This document shows, piece by piece, positions 42,168 through 49,778 of a stretch of 64,000 nt of DNA (position 1 is its first letter; the number at the start of each line of letters is the position of its first letter). Below the pieces are notes generated by a model. It was not told the origin of the DNA. It ran no database searches and saw only the letters and a list, made by a program, of their open reading frames with translations. Origin of the DNA: JAITMY01 sp031553765 (lineage in GTDB: Bacteria; Bacteroidota; Bacteroidia; Bacteroidales; UBA932); contig JAVBKY010000003.1 in assembly GCA_031553765.1 (NCBI GenBank), forward strand, positions 558,001-622,000, read 5' to 3'. A program made the position numbers and the translations under genes.

Positions 42168-42740
42168 CTACTTTTTTCCTCCTCCGAAGAAGAAGGCAGC
42201 CTTTATGCTAAAGTAATCCATACGCTCGTTGGCGCTGCTTTTACCTGAAAAATTGTACTCGCCCGATAGGCGTACATGCCACACATCCACGCCAGCACGC
42301 AGCATAGCACCAAAGTTGGTTTTAGATGGGGTTACCCTGGTTTGTCCATTTATCGTCCTTTCCTCCTCCGGCTGGAAATAGGCTCCCAAGCCCGCGCCTA
42401 CAAAAGGACGCAATGTTTTTTCAGGAAAGAACCACCAATCGGCAGTAGCTAAAGCTGACAGCTGAAAGTCCGGAATAATGAGGGCTACAATAATATCATC
42501 CGGATCTTCTATATCCCTGTTCATTAAAAATACCTCGCCACGCAAGCCCACCGAAAGGTGTTGGCTCAACGCGTACTTGGGTTCCAAACCGAACATGGCT
42601 CCTGCGCGATATTCGTTGAAGGTGGATAAGGCCACACCGCCAAAAGCATCAACGCGGAAGGGACGATAAGCCAAATCGTCGGCATGCGAAGTAAGGGCAA
42701 TGCCGCAAAGTAATGCTGCAGCAAGAAAGAGTTTTTTCAT
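42168..42740 (-). CDS. outer-membrane beta-barrel protein, 190 aa
   Basis: A signal peptide starts at ATG 42740 (KKLFLAAALLCGIALTSHA), and the mature protein is an eight-strand-type barrel: ALATADWWFFPEKTLRPFVG, AGLGAYFQPEEERTING, VWHVRLSGEYNF. The end ...AAFFFGGGKK is a bit unlike the usual final aromatic. It matches general OmpA/OmpW-sized porin-like folds with no specific family. A -7 box is at 42768-42775. Ligand unknown. Confidence 0.78.
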   Translation of the reverse strand: MKKLFLAAALLCGIALTSHADDLAYRPFRVDAFGGVALSTFNEYRAGAMFGLEPKYALSQHLSVGLRGEVFLMNRDIEDPDDIIVALIIPDFQLSALATADWWFFPEKTLRPFVGAGLGAYFQPEEERTINGQTRVTPSKTNFGAMLRAGVDVWHVRLSGEYNFSGKSSANERMDYFSIKAAFFFGGGKK

Positions 42741-42767
42741 AGCGTAAAGATTTGTTTTTTGAAGCCA

Positions 42768-42775
42768 CAAAAGTA
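42768..42775 (-). promoter_or_regulatory. -7 promoter box for the 190-aa barrel gene
   Basis: Minus-strand TACTTTTG, a full match to TAnnTTTG, 28 bases ahead of the start. Confidence 0.5.
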
Positions 42776-42841
42776 ATACAAGAACGTAAAAGTTGTTCTC
42801 AACTCACACAAAAAGAGGAACTTTTTTTGAAAATAACAATT

Positions 42842-42921
42842 TCCGCGGGGAGTAAATTTTAATAACCGCGGGTAAGCGAAGCGTAACCCATGGCTAAAGC
42901 AGGAACTCCTGCACTGTAGGA
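42842..42921. repeat. CCGCGGGGAG repeat family, copy C
   Basis: It reads TCCGCGGGGAGTAAATTTTA ... CCGCGGGTAAGCGAAGCGTA ... GGAACTCCTGCACTGTAGGA. Closest to copy A at 31043-31122 with the same AGCGAAGCGT centre. Confidence 0.6.
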
Positions 42922-42927
42922 CGTAAA

Positions 42928-42966
42928 AAATGGGGTCGGCTGTTGCTATAACAGCCGACCCCATTT
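42928..42966. terminator. strong terminator of the aquaporin gene
   Basis: A perfect 17-base stem (AAATGGGGTCGGCTGTT and complement) with a five-base loop GCTAT, with T or A runs on both sides. It ends the aquaporin transcript on the minus strand. Confidence 0.85.
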
Positions 42967-42983
42967 ACTTTTCAGCGAAAAAA

Positions 42984-43649
42984 TTACGCTTTTTTGCAGC
43001 TAAATGCCTTCCATGCGTAAGCCGCAATGGCAGCACCAACCAAGGGCGCTACGATAAATACCCACAGGTTGGCTAACGCCTGACCTCCGGCCAACAGGGC
43101 GGGACCAAAACTACGAGCAGGGTTAACCGAGGTACCCGTAAGGGGTATGCCGATAATGTGCACAAATGCCAGCGTAAGACCAATAACGATACCGGCTACA
43201 GCACCCTTGCTTTCGTCGGAGGTTACACCAAGAATGGTGAAAACAAAAATGAAGGTAAGAATAACCTCCACCACAATAGCGCCCGCAACACCGGTAACGG
43301 CAACACCATTAGAGCCCAAAGCGCCTGTTTGGTCAATGCCCGTAACCGAGGTAAGGTAGCTAAGGATAGCTGCGCCGATAAGCGCGCCGGCGAATTGCGC
43401 TACTACGTAACCACAAAAATCGGCAGCGGTAATTTTTTTGTTGATGAGCATAGCCAGCGATACCGCAGGGTTGATGTGGCAGCCTGAAATGCCACCAATA
43501 ACGTAGGCCATAGCCACAATGGAGAGACCAAAGGCCAGGGCAACGGCCAGATGACCTCCATCGGGGGCACAGCCCAAAAATGCGGCGCTGCCGCAACCTA
43601 CAAGCACCAGCACCATAGTGCCAATAAGCTCTGCAATGTACTTTTTCAT
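42984..43649 (-). CDS. aqpZ: aquaporin (MIP family)
   Basis: A 221-residue, six-helix channel. Start chosen at ATG 43649; the longer frame from 43748 runs upstream of a promoter box. Both pore motifs are seen: GCHINPAVSL near 61-70 and GTSVNPARSFG near 176-186. The water-selective filter residues look AqpZ-like (LIGTMVLVLVGCGSAAFLG at the start), so a water channel is more likely than a glycerol facilitator. Followed by the strong hairpin at 42928-42966. Confidence 0.9.
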   Translation of the reverse strand: MKKYIAELIGTMVLVLVGCGSAAFLGCAPDGGHLAVALAFGLSIVAMAYVIGGISGCHINPAVSLAMLINKKITAADFCGYVVAQFAGALIGAAILSYLTSVTGIDQTGALGSNGVAVTGVAGAIVVEVILTFIFVFTILGVTSDESKGAVAGIVIGLTLAFVHIIGIPLTGTSVNPARSFGPALLAGGQALANLWVFIVAPLVGAAIAAYAWKAFSCKKA

Positions 43650-43678
43650 TTTTTTTCGTTTTAAAAATTTGTGAGGTA

Positions 43679-43686
43679 CAAAGGTA
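43679..43686 (-). promoter_or_regulatory. -7 promoter box for aqpZ
   Basis: Minus-strand TACCTTTG, a full match to TAnnTTTG, 30 bases ahead of the start. Confidence 0.55.
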
Positions 43687-43700
43687 TAAAAAAATAAAAA

Positions 43701-43741
43701 AAGTGGGAAAAATTTGTTGTTTTTCCCACTTAAAAAGTTAT
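43701..43741. terminator. hairpin after the barrel gene at 43753-44367
   Basis: AAGTGGGAAAAA and TTTTTCCCACTT pair perfectly over 12 bases. It lies downstream of the minus-strand barrel gene. Confidence 0.75.
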
Positions 43742-43752
43742 TTAACATAACA

Positions 43753-44367
43753 TTAGAAGTTGTAACCTAAAGTAATCATAAAGGCGCCGTTCTTGATATT
43801 AATATCGCTGTGCGAAATATCGGTAAGGCCAAGGTCATAGCTAAGGCCAAGAACATACTGTGCCCATTCGCCGCTAACACCAAAGTTCAAACCAAAGTCG
43901 AACCTTTTAGCGTTATCATCGCTAAAGTAGTCATAATCAGTAATAAGGTCAGTATCATATTTTACCTTGCCCAGCAAGCCTACCGCAAGGTAAGGACCAA
44001 CGTTGGCGCAAATGCGAATATCGTTGTTGATGGGGTAAACAAAGCAGAAGTTAAGAGGCAACTCCAGGTATGTAGGGCGCGCCTTCACTGAAACACCCAT
44101 TATCTCGTTCTTGTAACCTTTGGTGGTAATCATGAGGCCCGGTTGAAAGTAGAAATACTTCATTACATCATCTGAGGCAATGAGGGTAAAAGGAATATCG
44201 GCCACACCGCCTACATGGAATCCCACGCGAGCATCAGAAGTATTGTCATCGCTGCGCAAATTGGCAAAGTTTAAGCCGGCGCGAGCGCCAAATTTAATTT
44301 CTGACTGAGCCACCACGTTAGCCGTCACACCCACGGCCAGCGCAATTAACAAAATTACTTTTTTCAT
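43753..44367 (-). CDS. outer-membrane beta-barrel protein, paralogue 1
   Basis: A 204-residue porin-like protein with a signal peptide (1-20, ending VVAQ). The barrel follows the PorT/OmpW-like pattern: EIKFGARAGLNFANLRSD, VGFHVGGVADIPF, YFYFQPGLMITTKGYKNE, and a final MITLGYNF with the aromatic end. It is a tandem paralogue of the protein at 44580-45197, with matching order and length. The pair may act in envelope stress or as adhesin-like surface proteins; function not known. Confidence 0.85.
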   Translation of the reverse strand: MKKVILLIALAVGVTANVVAQSEIKFGARAGLNFANLRSDDNTSDARVGFHVGGVADIPFTLIASDDVMKYFYFQPGLMITTKGYKNEIMGVSVKARPTYLELPLNFCFVYPINNDIRICANVGPYLAVGLLGKVKYDTDLITDYDYFSDDNAKRFDFGLNFGVSGEWAQYVLGLSYDLGLTDISHSDINIKNGAFMITLGYNF

Positions 44368-44412
44368 TTTTGGTTTTTTTTAGAATGTGAATTGTTCTTC
44401 AGAAAATTGAGG

Positions 44413-44420
44413 CAAAAGTA
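44413..44420 (-). promoter_or_regulatory. -7 promoter box for barrel paralogue 1
   Basis: Minus-strand TACTTTTG, a full match to TAnnTTTG, 46 bases ahead of the start codon. Confidence 0.5.
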
Positions 44421-44492
44421 ATATTTTTTAAAAAAGAACATTATTATGTATGTCAAAATAGGGAGCTTACAGTCGTATAATAAAACAAAAAA

Positions 44493-44514
44493 GGCGGAAT
44501 TTTACAATTCCGCC
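44493..44514. terminator. GGCGGAATT hairpin after barrel paralogue 2
   Basis: GGCGGAATT and AATTCCGCC pair perfectly. Nearly the same hairpin is at 47685-47705, so it is either a shared terminator type or a small repeat. Confidence 0.7.
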
Positions 44515-44579
44515 CAAAGAAGATGTCGGCGAGGGAAAAAAACCAAAATCCCCCATCGGGCATCCTCAAAAAACTATTT

Positions 44580-45197
44580 TTAGAAGTTATATCCCAACGA
44601 AATCATGAAGGCACGGTTGGTAATCTTACTATCGTCGGTGTGGTTGGAGGTGTTGATTAAGCCAAGATCGTAGTTAATACCAACGTAGTACTGCTTCCAC
44701 TCAACGCCGGCGCCAAAACCCAAGCCAAAGTCAAACCTTTTCATTCCCTCATCACCAAAATAGTCCATCGCATCATTATTATCATCTTTTATCTTACCCA
44801 ACAGGCCGAAAGCCAAGTACGGACCTACATTAGCGCGAACGCGAATATCGTCGTTAATGGGAAACGCGCCCGATAGCATAATGGGGATTTCGAGGTAGGT
44901 AGGACGCGCCTTAATGGCATGGTCACCTTCGCCATACTTATAACCCTTGGTGCTAATGAGCAAGCCGGGCTGCAGGTACAGGTACTGCATTACATCGCCC
45001 GAAGCGAACATGGTAAAGGGAATATCGGCTACACCGCCAATATGAAAACCTACACGGCTATCAATACCATCGGTGTTATCGCCACCCAAGGTGGCAAAGT
45101 TAAGACCAGCACGTGCACCAAATTTAATTTCCGACTGCGCTACGGCACTTGCCGTTATACCCATGGTCAAGGCAATCATCAAAAATACTTTTTTCAT
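44580..45197 (-). CDS. outer-membrane beta-barrel protein, paralogue 2
   Basis: A 205-residue barrel with a signal peptide (1-20, ending AVAQ). It aligns with paralogue 1 throughout: SEIKFGARAGLNFATLGGDN, VGFHIGGVADIPFTMFASGD, YLYLQPGLLISTKGYKYG, RPTYLEIPI, and a final FMISLGYNF. The two genes are separated by 212 bases with a hairpin between, so each probably has its own transcript. Function unknown; a duplication is clear. Confidence 0.85.
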   Translation of the reverse strand: MKKVFLMIALTMGITASAVAQSEIKFGARAGLNFATLGGDNTDGIDSRVGFHIGGVADIPFTMFASGDVMQYLYLQPGLLISTKGYKYGEGDHAIKARPTYLEIPIMLSGAFPINDDIRVRANVGPYLAFGLLGKIKDDNNDAMDYFGDEGMKRFDFGLGFGAGVEWKQYYVGINYDLGLINTSNHTDDSKITNRAFMISLGYNF

Positions 45198-45248
45198 CTT
45201 GTTTTGTTGTTTTTTAGTTGATTAAAATGGTTTTTTGAAAAATAAATA

Positions 45249-45872
45249 CTACTTATACACCACCTTGATGGCAAAAACCTGCATGCTGGAGCTACCGGAC
45301 ATAACTATTACATCCTCACCCGTGCCGGTGTACTCAAACACCATGCGCTCCGGTTGGTTTATATTAGACCATACTGTATCGCTTTTTACGCCGTCTTTTG
45401 TTCTAAAAACCATTGGGCGCCTGGAGCCTCCGGATTGGGACGAACCATACACAATAACATTGGCCGGACCGTACAGGTGGAACTGAAAGAAGCGAACAGG
45501 GGTGGGGTTGGTTGTGGTACCATTGGGGTAACCGGTACCATTCGTGTCAACCTTTTTTGCAAGTTTTATTCCATCTATTTCCACCACCTCGCCATTCTTC
45601 AGGTGATTATAATACCTCATCCAGGATTTGTCAGAGGCAACTGCTTGCATCGTGTAAGGCGCTGCAGTCCAGAGGTCCATATTCTTGTTGATGGTATCAC
45701 TTGTCATAGCCAAAAGGGGTTCGCATTCGGCCATATTCCATATCAGGCTATCGCCGGATTTTGGCTCAGGATTGGGAGTCGGGCCATCGTCGTTAGTTTT
45801 TTTGCAGGCGACTACGGCAAGCATAGCAACTACTCCCAGCAGGAGCAGGTTTGGTAAAAAGTTCTTTTTCAT
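45249..45872 (-). CDS. hypothetical lipoprotein, 207 aa
   Basis: A lipoprotein signal ends in LAVVACKK with Cys23 the likely lipid site. The linker DDGPTPNPEPKSGD is Pro-rich. The body contains SLIWNMAECEPLLAMTSDTI and, near the C-terminus, RMVFEYTGTGEDVIVMSGSS, which suggest a beta-sandwich, possibly carbohydrate-binding, domain. No family is clear. It lies near the small ORF at 45978-46133, and both are transcribed from the minus strand. Function unknown. Confidence 0.72.
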   Translation of the reverse strand: MKKNFLPNLLLLGVVAMLAVVACKKTNDDGPTPNPEPKSGDSLIWNMAECEPLLAMTSDTINKNMDLWTAAPYTMQAVASDKSWMRYYNHLKNGEVVEIDGIKLAKKVDTNGTGYPNGTTTNPTPVRFFQFHLYGPANVIVYGSSQSGGSRRPMVFRTKDGVKSDTVWSNINQPERMVFEYTGTGEDVIVMSGSSSMQVFAIKVVYK

Positions 45873-45977
45873 TTTAAATAATATTTTGGTTATTATTGAT
45901 TTAGATTACTAAAAGTTTTAGTTTAAGTATTAAAATACTATTGGCATTAAATATGACCGCATTGTAGTAAAACTCGC

Positions 45978-46133
45978 TCAGCGTGATTTACCTTCATTTG
46001 TGAGCTCATAATCATATAAGCTGTACTTATCACGTAATTTTTTCTTGCGTTGGGCCACATAACGTTGGATTAGCAGCGCACAACAAATTAGTAAAACTAA
46101 GCCAGCAGCGAGAAGGGCAATAAGTATCTTCAT
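45978..46133 (-). CDS. small single-pass membrane protein, 51 aa
   Basis: Too short for a normal gene caller. ATG at 46133 and TGA at 45978-45980 give 51 residues: a hydrophobic helix (MKILIALLAAGLVLLICCAL, 1-20) then a basic soluble tail (QRYVAQRKKKLRDKYS and YELTNEGKSR). The positive tail after the helix fits an N-out/C-in single-span protein. Two cysteines sit at the end of the helix. It lies downstream of tandem direct repeats and an AraC regulator gene. It may be a small regulator or a chaperone; function is not known. Confidence 0.55.
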   Translation of the reverse strand: MKILIALLAAGLVLLICCALLIQRYVAQRKKKLRDKYSLYDYELTNEGKSR

Positions 46134-46293
46134 TTTTTTATATCATAAGCATTTTGCGCATAAGGACACCAAAATTTCACCACTCTCTACGATTTTGTTT
46201 ATACTTTATCAAGATATCGCCTTGGAGCACAAAATTACGTGCGACGGGGTGAAAATAATTCGCTCCCACTCAACGGACTGTTAAGCGGGAACG

Positions 46294-46329
46294 AAATGGG
46301 ATGTTTTTGTACAAAATGGGACGTTTTTT
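46294..46329. promoter_or_regulatory. tandem direct repeats AAATGGGAYGTTTTT upstream of the small membrane protein
   Basis: Two units, AAATGGGATGTTTTTG (46294-46309) and AAATGGGACGTTTTTT (46314-46329), are spaced 20 bases apart start to start. Direct repeats about two helical turns apart are typical AraC or LytTR targets. The AraC gene ends 37 bases away. Confidence 0.5.
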
Positions 46330-46365
46330 AACTTCTTTCTCAGCACAGAACATGGAGCGCTATTT

Positions 46366-47478
46366 TTATTTTCTCCTTGCGGCAGTCACGAATTTGGAGG
46401 GTGTGGTGCCCTCAACTTCAGAAAAAATGCGGTAGAAGCTAGAGCGTGAGGTGAAGCCACTGGCATTCATAAGTTCCTTTATCGACAATGCGTTAGGCTC
46501 ACTTGCCAAGCTCTTGAAATGTTCCACGCGCAGGTAGCTCACATACTCCTTAAAGCCCGTAAAGCCGCTATTCTTGATAGCGTCGAGCACGCGTACCTGC
46601 TTTGATCCCACATCATGCGCCATTTCCTTGAGCGTATAGTCGGGGTTAGCATAGGGAGCATGTGTCTTAAAGTAGGCGGTCATGCTACAATACAACTTTT
46701 CACCGGTAGCGGGAGGTATTATCTCAGACGTTGGGGTGAGTTCTACGTTAGAGATTTTGGTTATGCGGTGCGACAAGGGATTTTCGTACAACAGGTGAAG
46801 TACCGAAACGTAAATACCAAAAACTACAATAACCATACCATAGGTATTGAACAAAAAGCGGTTGGGGAACAACGTAAAAACGGCGTAGTACAGCAGCACA
46901 AACAGCAACCATGCTACAAATATGCTCATTTGTAGCGTAGCCCTGCGTCTCACCGACGAAAAGTGTCCCAACACGGGTATGAGCATGTAAACGATGGGGA
47001 TAACGAGCGTGGAGGCAAATAAGCCAAGGCGCAGCCGCACATCGAACTCATCAATACTATTAACTACATTAACAAAGGAGTTGAGCTCCGTAATATATCC
47101 GTTGAACCAGTGGTAGCAAACAGCCATAAGCGCAACTACCCCCACGGGTATAAGTAAAAGAACAAGGCGCAACTTATTAAGATAGGCAGGGCGCAGCGTG
47201 GCAAGCGGATAAAGAAAGGCGGGCGTAATAGCTACAAACCATTCCACCATGCGATGTACCACCAGCAAGCCGTAACCCTGCTCCAAGGCGGTAGGCTCGT
47301 AGTATCCCAGCAGCCACATTAAGTTGTTGTGCAGCAGCACCGAACTTGATAGCAGCACCATTATCCCCCACCACAACCTCAGGTGATTGCCGGCAGCACC
47401 CACAATGAGAATAATGGCCAAAACAAGAGCAACAAAATCAAGCGAGGCTTCAATAGTCAGAAAAAACCAGTCGTTCAT
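46366..47478 (-). CDS. AraC-family regulator with N-terminal membrane sensor
   Basis: Start chosen at ATG 47478 (MNDWFFLTIEASLDFVALVL), since the longer start is GTG. Seven hydrophobic segments fill residues 1-235, and the C-terminal AraC domain has LKEMAHDVGSKQVRVLDAIK and IKELMNASGFTSRSSFYRIF, ending VEGTTPSKF. It is the third regulator of this design in the window. A 7TM plus AraC layout suggests direct sensing at the membrane. Direct repeats flank it on both sides. Confidence 0.85.
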   Translation of the reverse strand: MNDWFFLTIEASLDFVALVLAIILIVGAAGNHLRLWWGIMVLLSSSVLLHNNLMWLLGYYEPTALEQGYGLLVVHRMVEWFVAITPAFLYPLATLRPAYLNKLRLVLLLIPVGVVALMAVCYHWFNGYITELNSFVNVVNSIDEFDVRLRLGLFASTLVIPIVYMLIPVLGHFSSVRRRATLQMSIFVAWLLFVLLYYAVFTLFPNRFLFNTYGMVIVVFGIYVSVLHLLYENPLSHRITKISNVELTPTSEIIPPATGEKLYCSMTAYFKTHAPYANPDYTLKEMAHDVGSKQVRVLDAIKNSGFTGFKEYVSYLRVEHFKSLASEPNALSIKELMNASGFTSRSSFYRIFSEVEGTTPSKFVTAARRK

Positions 47479-47614
47479 AATCACGCTAAAAACATTTGTC
47501 CCAAAAACGACATTTTACGTCAATGTAGCTATTTACATATCGCAAAAACGCAGCATACAAAAGTAAAGCGTGGTGTATCTCAAATGCAAGGGCAGCAGAG
47601 TCGCCTGGGGCAAA

Positions 47615-47650
47615 TTTTTACGATTTGACAGCGAGTTTTTACGATTTGAC
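47615..47650. promoter_or_regulatory. tandem direct repeats TTTTTACGATTTGAC
   Basis: Two identical 15-base units start at 47615 and 47636, 21 bases apart. They lie in the gap between the AraC regulator (starts at 47478) and ctpA. A binding site for a dimeric regulator such as AraC or LytTR is plausible. Confidence 0.5.
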
Positions 47651-47684
47651 GGTTTCGTCCCAAAATCGAGCGGGAATAAAAAAG

Positions 47685-47705
47685 GGCGGAATTTGTAATT
47701 CCGCC
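47685..47705. terminator. GGCGGAATT hairpin after the S41 protease gene
   Basis: GGCGGAATT and AATTCCGCC pair perfectly around TGT, near-identical to 44493-44514. It is 87 bases beyond the protease stop. Confidence 0.6.
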
Positions 47706-47743
47706 TAACTATAGTGAAGGTAGAACGCAGCACCCGTGCGAAC

Positions 47744-47778
47744 TTGAGATTGACTCGTCGAGCTTCGCCCGCAATGAC
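47744..47778. repeat. half copy of the CGTCATTGCGAG repeat
   Basis: ACTTGAGATTGACTCGTCGA ... CGCAATGACA resembles the right half of elements at 17881 and 36341 and lacks the left half. Probably a decayed copy. Confidence 0.45.
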
Positions 47779-47791
47779 AAGACGTGCTATC

Positions 47792-49438
47792 CTACTTCCT
47801 TGGCTGTAAAAAAGATTTGTACAACGTGGTATCATTGAGGATTTCAGCGGCGCGCTTTACTTCAGAGTCGCTGCGGGTGCTCACCTCAAGGCGACCCTGC
47901 TGGTAGTAGTAGCGGCTTACTATTTCCTCCTCCAGCAACTCCGAAATCTCCTTTTTAAAGCGATCAAAATCCTGCGGAATATTCGGAGCTAACTTGGTGG
48001 TTAAATCGTCCAATTCGGGCTTTAAGTCATCGTAGTATTTCTCCTTTGTGAGCGTTTTCACTAAGTCCTGCAACGCCTTCGATGAGGTGGTTTCGTAAGT
48101 AAAGTTGGAGTCCCTCGCAAATTTTACAAACTCTTGAAAATCTGATTGTTGTATGTTAAATTCGGCAATTGGCGCAATGGTTTGGTGTTTTACATAATAC
48201 CGGTTGGCAAAGTCAAAGAAAAGATTTTTAGCGTAGAGCATCATCAAAATTTGAGGCGAATTCTGCGGTGCAAGTTGTTCGTCGGGTATAATGCCGCCAC
48301 CATCATACACGGTGCGTCCGGCACGGGTAGTAAATTTACGTACCAACGAATCAGGAATTTTACCCACGCTACCATCGGCATTACGGTGTGTGTAGTCAAT
48401 GGCTTGCACACATCTACCACTTGGTGTATAATACTTTGCAGTGGTTAACTTAAACTTTTCATTGAAAGGTAACGGACGCACGCTTTGCACCAATCCCTTA
48501 CCGTAGCTGCGCTGTCCCACTATCACGGCGCGATCTAAATCCTGTAGCGCTCCGGCTACAATTTCCGAAGAAGAAGCCGATAGGCTATTGGTGAGCACCA
48601 CCAGCGGTATCTCAGCATCAACGGGATTACGATCTGTTTTATATTTCATCTCTCCCCCCACTCTTCCTTTCACATTCACCACTTCCTGACCGCGAGGTAC
48701 AAACAGGTTTACAATTTTTACCGCCTCGCCGAGCAAGCCTCCTGTATTGTTGCGCAGGTCGAGAATAAGGCTTTTCGCGCCAGCTTTCTTCAACTCTTCT
48801 ACAGCGTTTTTCACTTCGTCGCTGCAATCTTTTGTAAAGGTTGAAAAGCAGATATAGCCTACTGTACTTTGAGGAAACATCCCGTAGTAGGGTACGCTGG
48901 GTAGCTGAATTTGCGCACGCTGCAGCGTTAGCTCTACGGTATCCTTCGTATCGAATTTAACAACTCTCAGGTTCAGTGGTGTACCAATCTTTCCCTTCAG
49001 CGCAGTGCTTACATCACTCACGTTTTTGCTGTCCACGTGCTGCCCTGCTACCGACAGCACAAGGTCACCGGGGCGCAAGCCCGCCTTATCGGCAGGAAAG
49101 CCTTTATATGGCTCGGCAATTTCAACAACATCTCCACGTTTGCGAATAAGTGCGCCAATTCCGCCATACTGCCCGGTGGTGGAAAAATCAAAATCGCTAA
49201 CCTCCGACTCGGGAATGAATACGGTATACGGGTCGAGCGATTCCAGCATGTCATCAATGGAGCCTTTAATCAGGCGCTCGTAGTCAATAGTATCAACGTA
49301 GTACATATCAAGTTCTTGTAGAATTGAAAAATACACATCAATATTTTTGGCCAAACGGAAGGAAGGTGATTCGGCAATGCTAATGGTTGCACATAGCAAT
49401 AATCCAGCTGCAACACAAATGGTTTTGATTTTATTCAT
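47792..49438 (-). CDS. S41-family C-terminal processing protease
   Basis: A 548-residue periplasmic protease. The signal peptide ends near residue 22 (TISIAES). A PDZ domain follows (YGGIGALIRKRGDVVEIAEP, about 92-170). The catalytic site is in LTNSLSASSSEIVAGALQD (Ser near 288) with the lysine in GQRSYGKGLVQSV. The C-terminal 160 residues are family-specific. It trims C-termini of envelope proteins, probably in cell-wall control. The gene follows yidD on the minus strand in a typical Bacteroidota cluster. Confidence 0.9.
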   Translation of the reverse strand: MNKIKTICVAAGLLLCATISIAESPSFRLAKNIDVYFSILQELDMYYVDTIDYERLIKGSIDDMLESLDPYTVFIPESEVSDFDFSTTGQYGGIGALIRKRGDVVEIAEPYKGFPADKAGLRPGDLVLSVAGQHVDSKNVSDVSTALKGKIGTPLNLRVVKFDTKDTVELTLQRAQIQLPSVPYYGMFPQSTVGYICFSTFTKDCSDEVKNAVEELKKAGAKSLILDLRNNTGGLLGEAVKIVNLFVPRGQEVVNVKGRVGGEMKYKTDRNPVDAEIPLVVLTNSLSASSSEIVAGALQDLDRAVIVGQRSYGKGLVQSVRPLPFNEKFKLTTAKYYTPSGRCVQAIDYTHRNADGSVGKIPDSLVRKFTTRAGRTVYDGGGIIPDEQLAPQNSPQILMMLYAKNLFFDFANRYYVKHQTIAPIAEFNIQQSDFQEFVKFARDSNFTYETTSSKALQDLVKTLTKEKYYDDLKPELDDLTTKLAPNIPQDFDRFKKEISELLEEEIVSRYYYQQGRLEVSTRSDSEVKRAAEILNDTTLYKSFLQPRK

Positions 49439-49502
49439 AGTGATTTTCTTTTTTACTAACTAAAGACCCAACAATATTTTAAGGCTTAAGTTAGTAAGCA
49501 AT

Positions 49503-49778
49503 TTACTTATTTTTCTTTGATTTAAAAATCTTATCCGGTACAGGGTCGTAGCCACTGCCGCCCCATGGATTGCAAGATAGTACGCGCTTAATGGTAAGTA
49601 GCAAACCAAAAAACGGACCGTGCCTACGGAAGGCCTCAATGGCATACTCCGAACAGGTAGGTGTATAGCGGCAGGCATTAGGTAGTACCGGCGAGATAAA
49701 GAGTTTGTAACCTTTTATTAACCAAATAAAAGGCAGCGACAAGTTACTATTTATGATTTTCCACAAACGCCTTAACAT
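49503..49778 (-). CDS. yidD: membrane protein insertion efficiency factor YidD
   Basis: I chose ATG at 49778 (91 residues); a TTG start at 49799 gives 98. YidD family signs are LIKGYKLFISPVLPNACRYT, PTCSEYAIEAFRRHG and SCNPWGGSGYDPV, with conserved cysteines. It overlaps the end of rnpA by 32 bases, the conserved rnpA-yidD arrangement. It works with YidC during membrane protein insertion. Confidence 0.93.
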   Translation of the reverse strand: MLRRLWKIINSNLSLPFIWLIKGYKLFISPVLPNACRYTPTCSEYAIEAFRRHGPFFGLLLTIKRVLSCNPWGGSGYDPVPDKIFKSKKNK

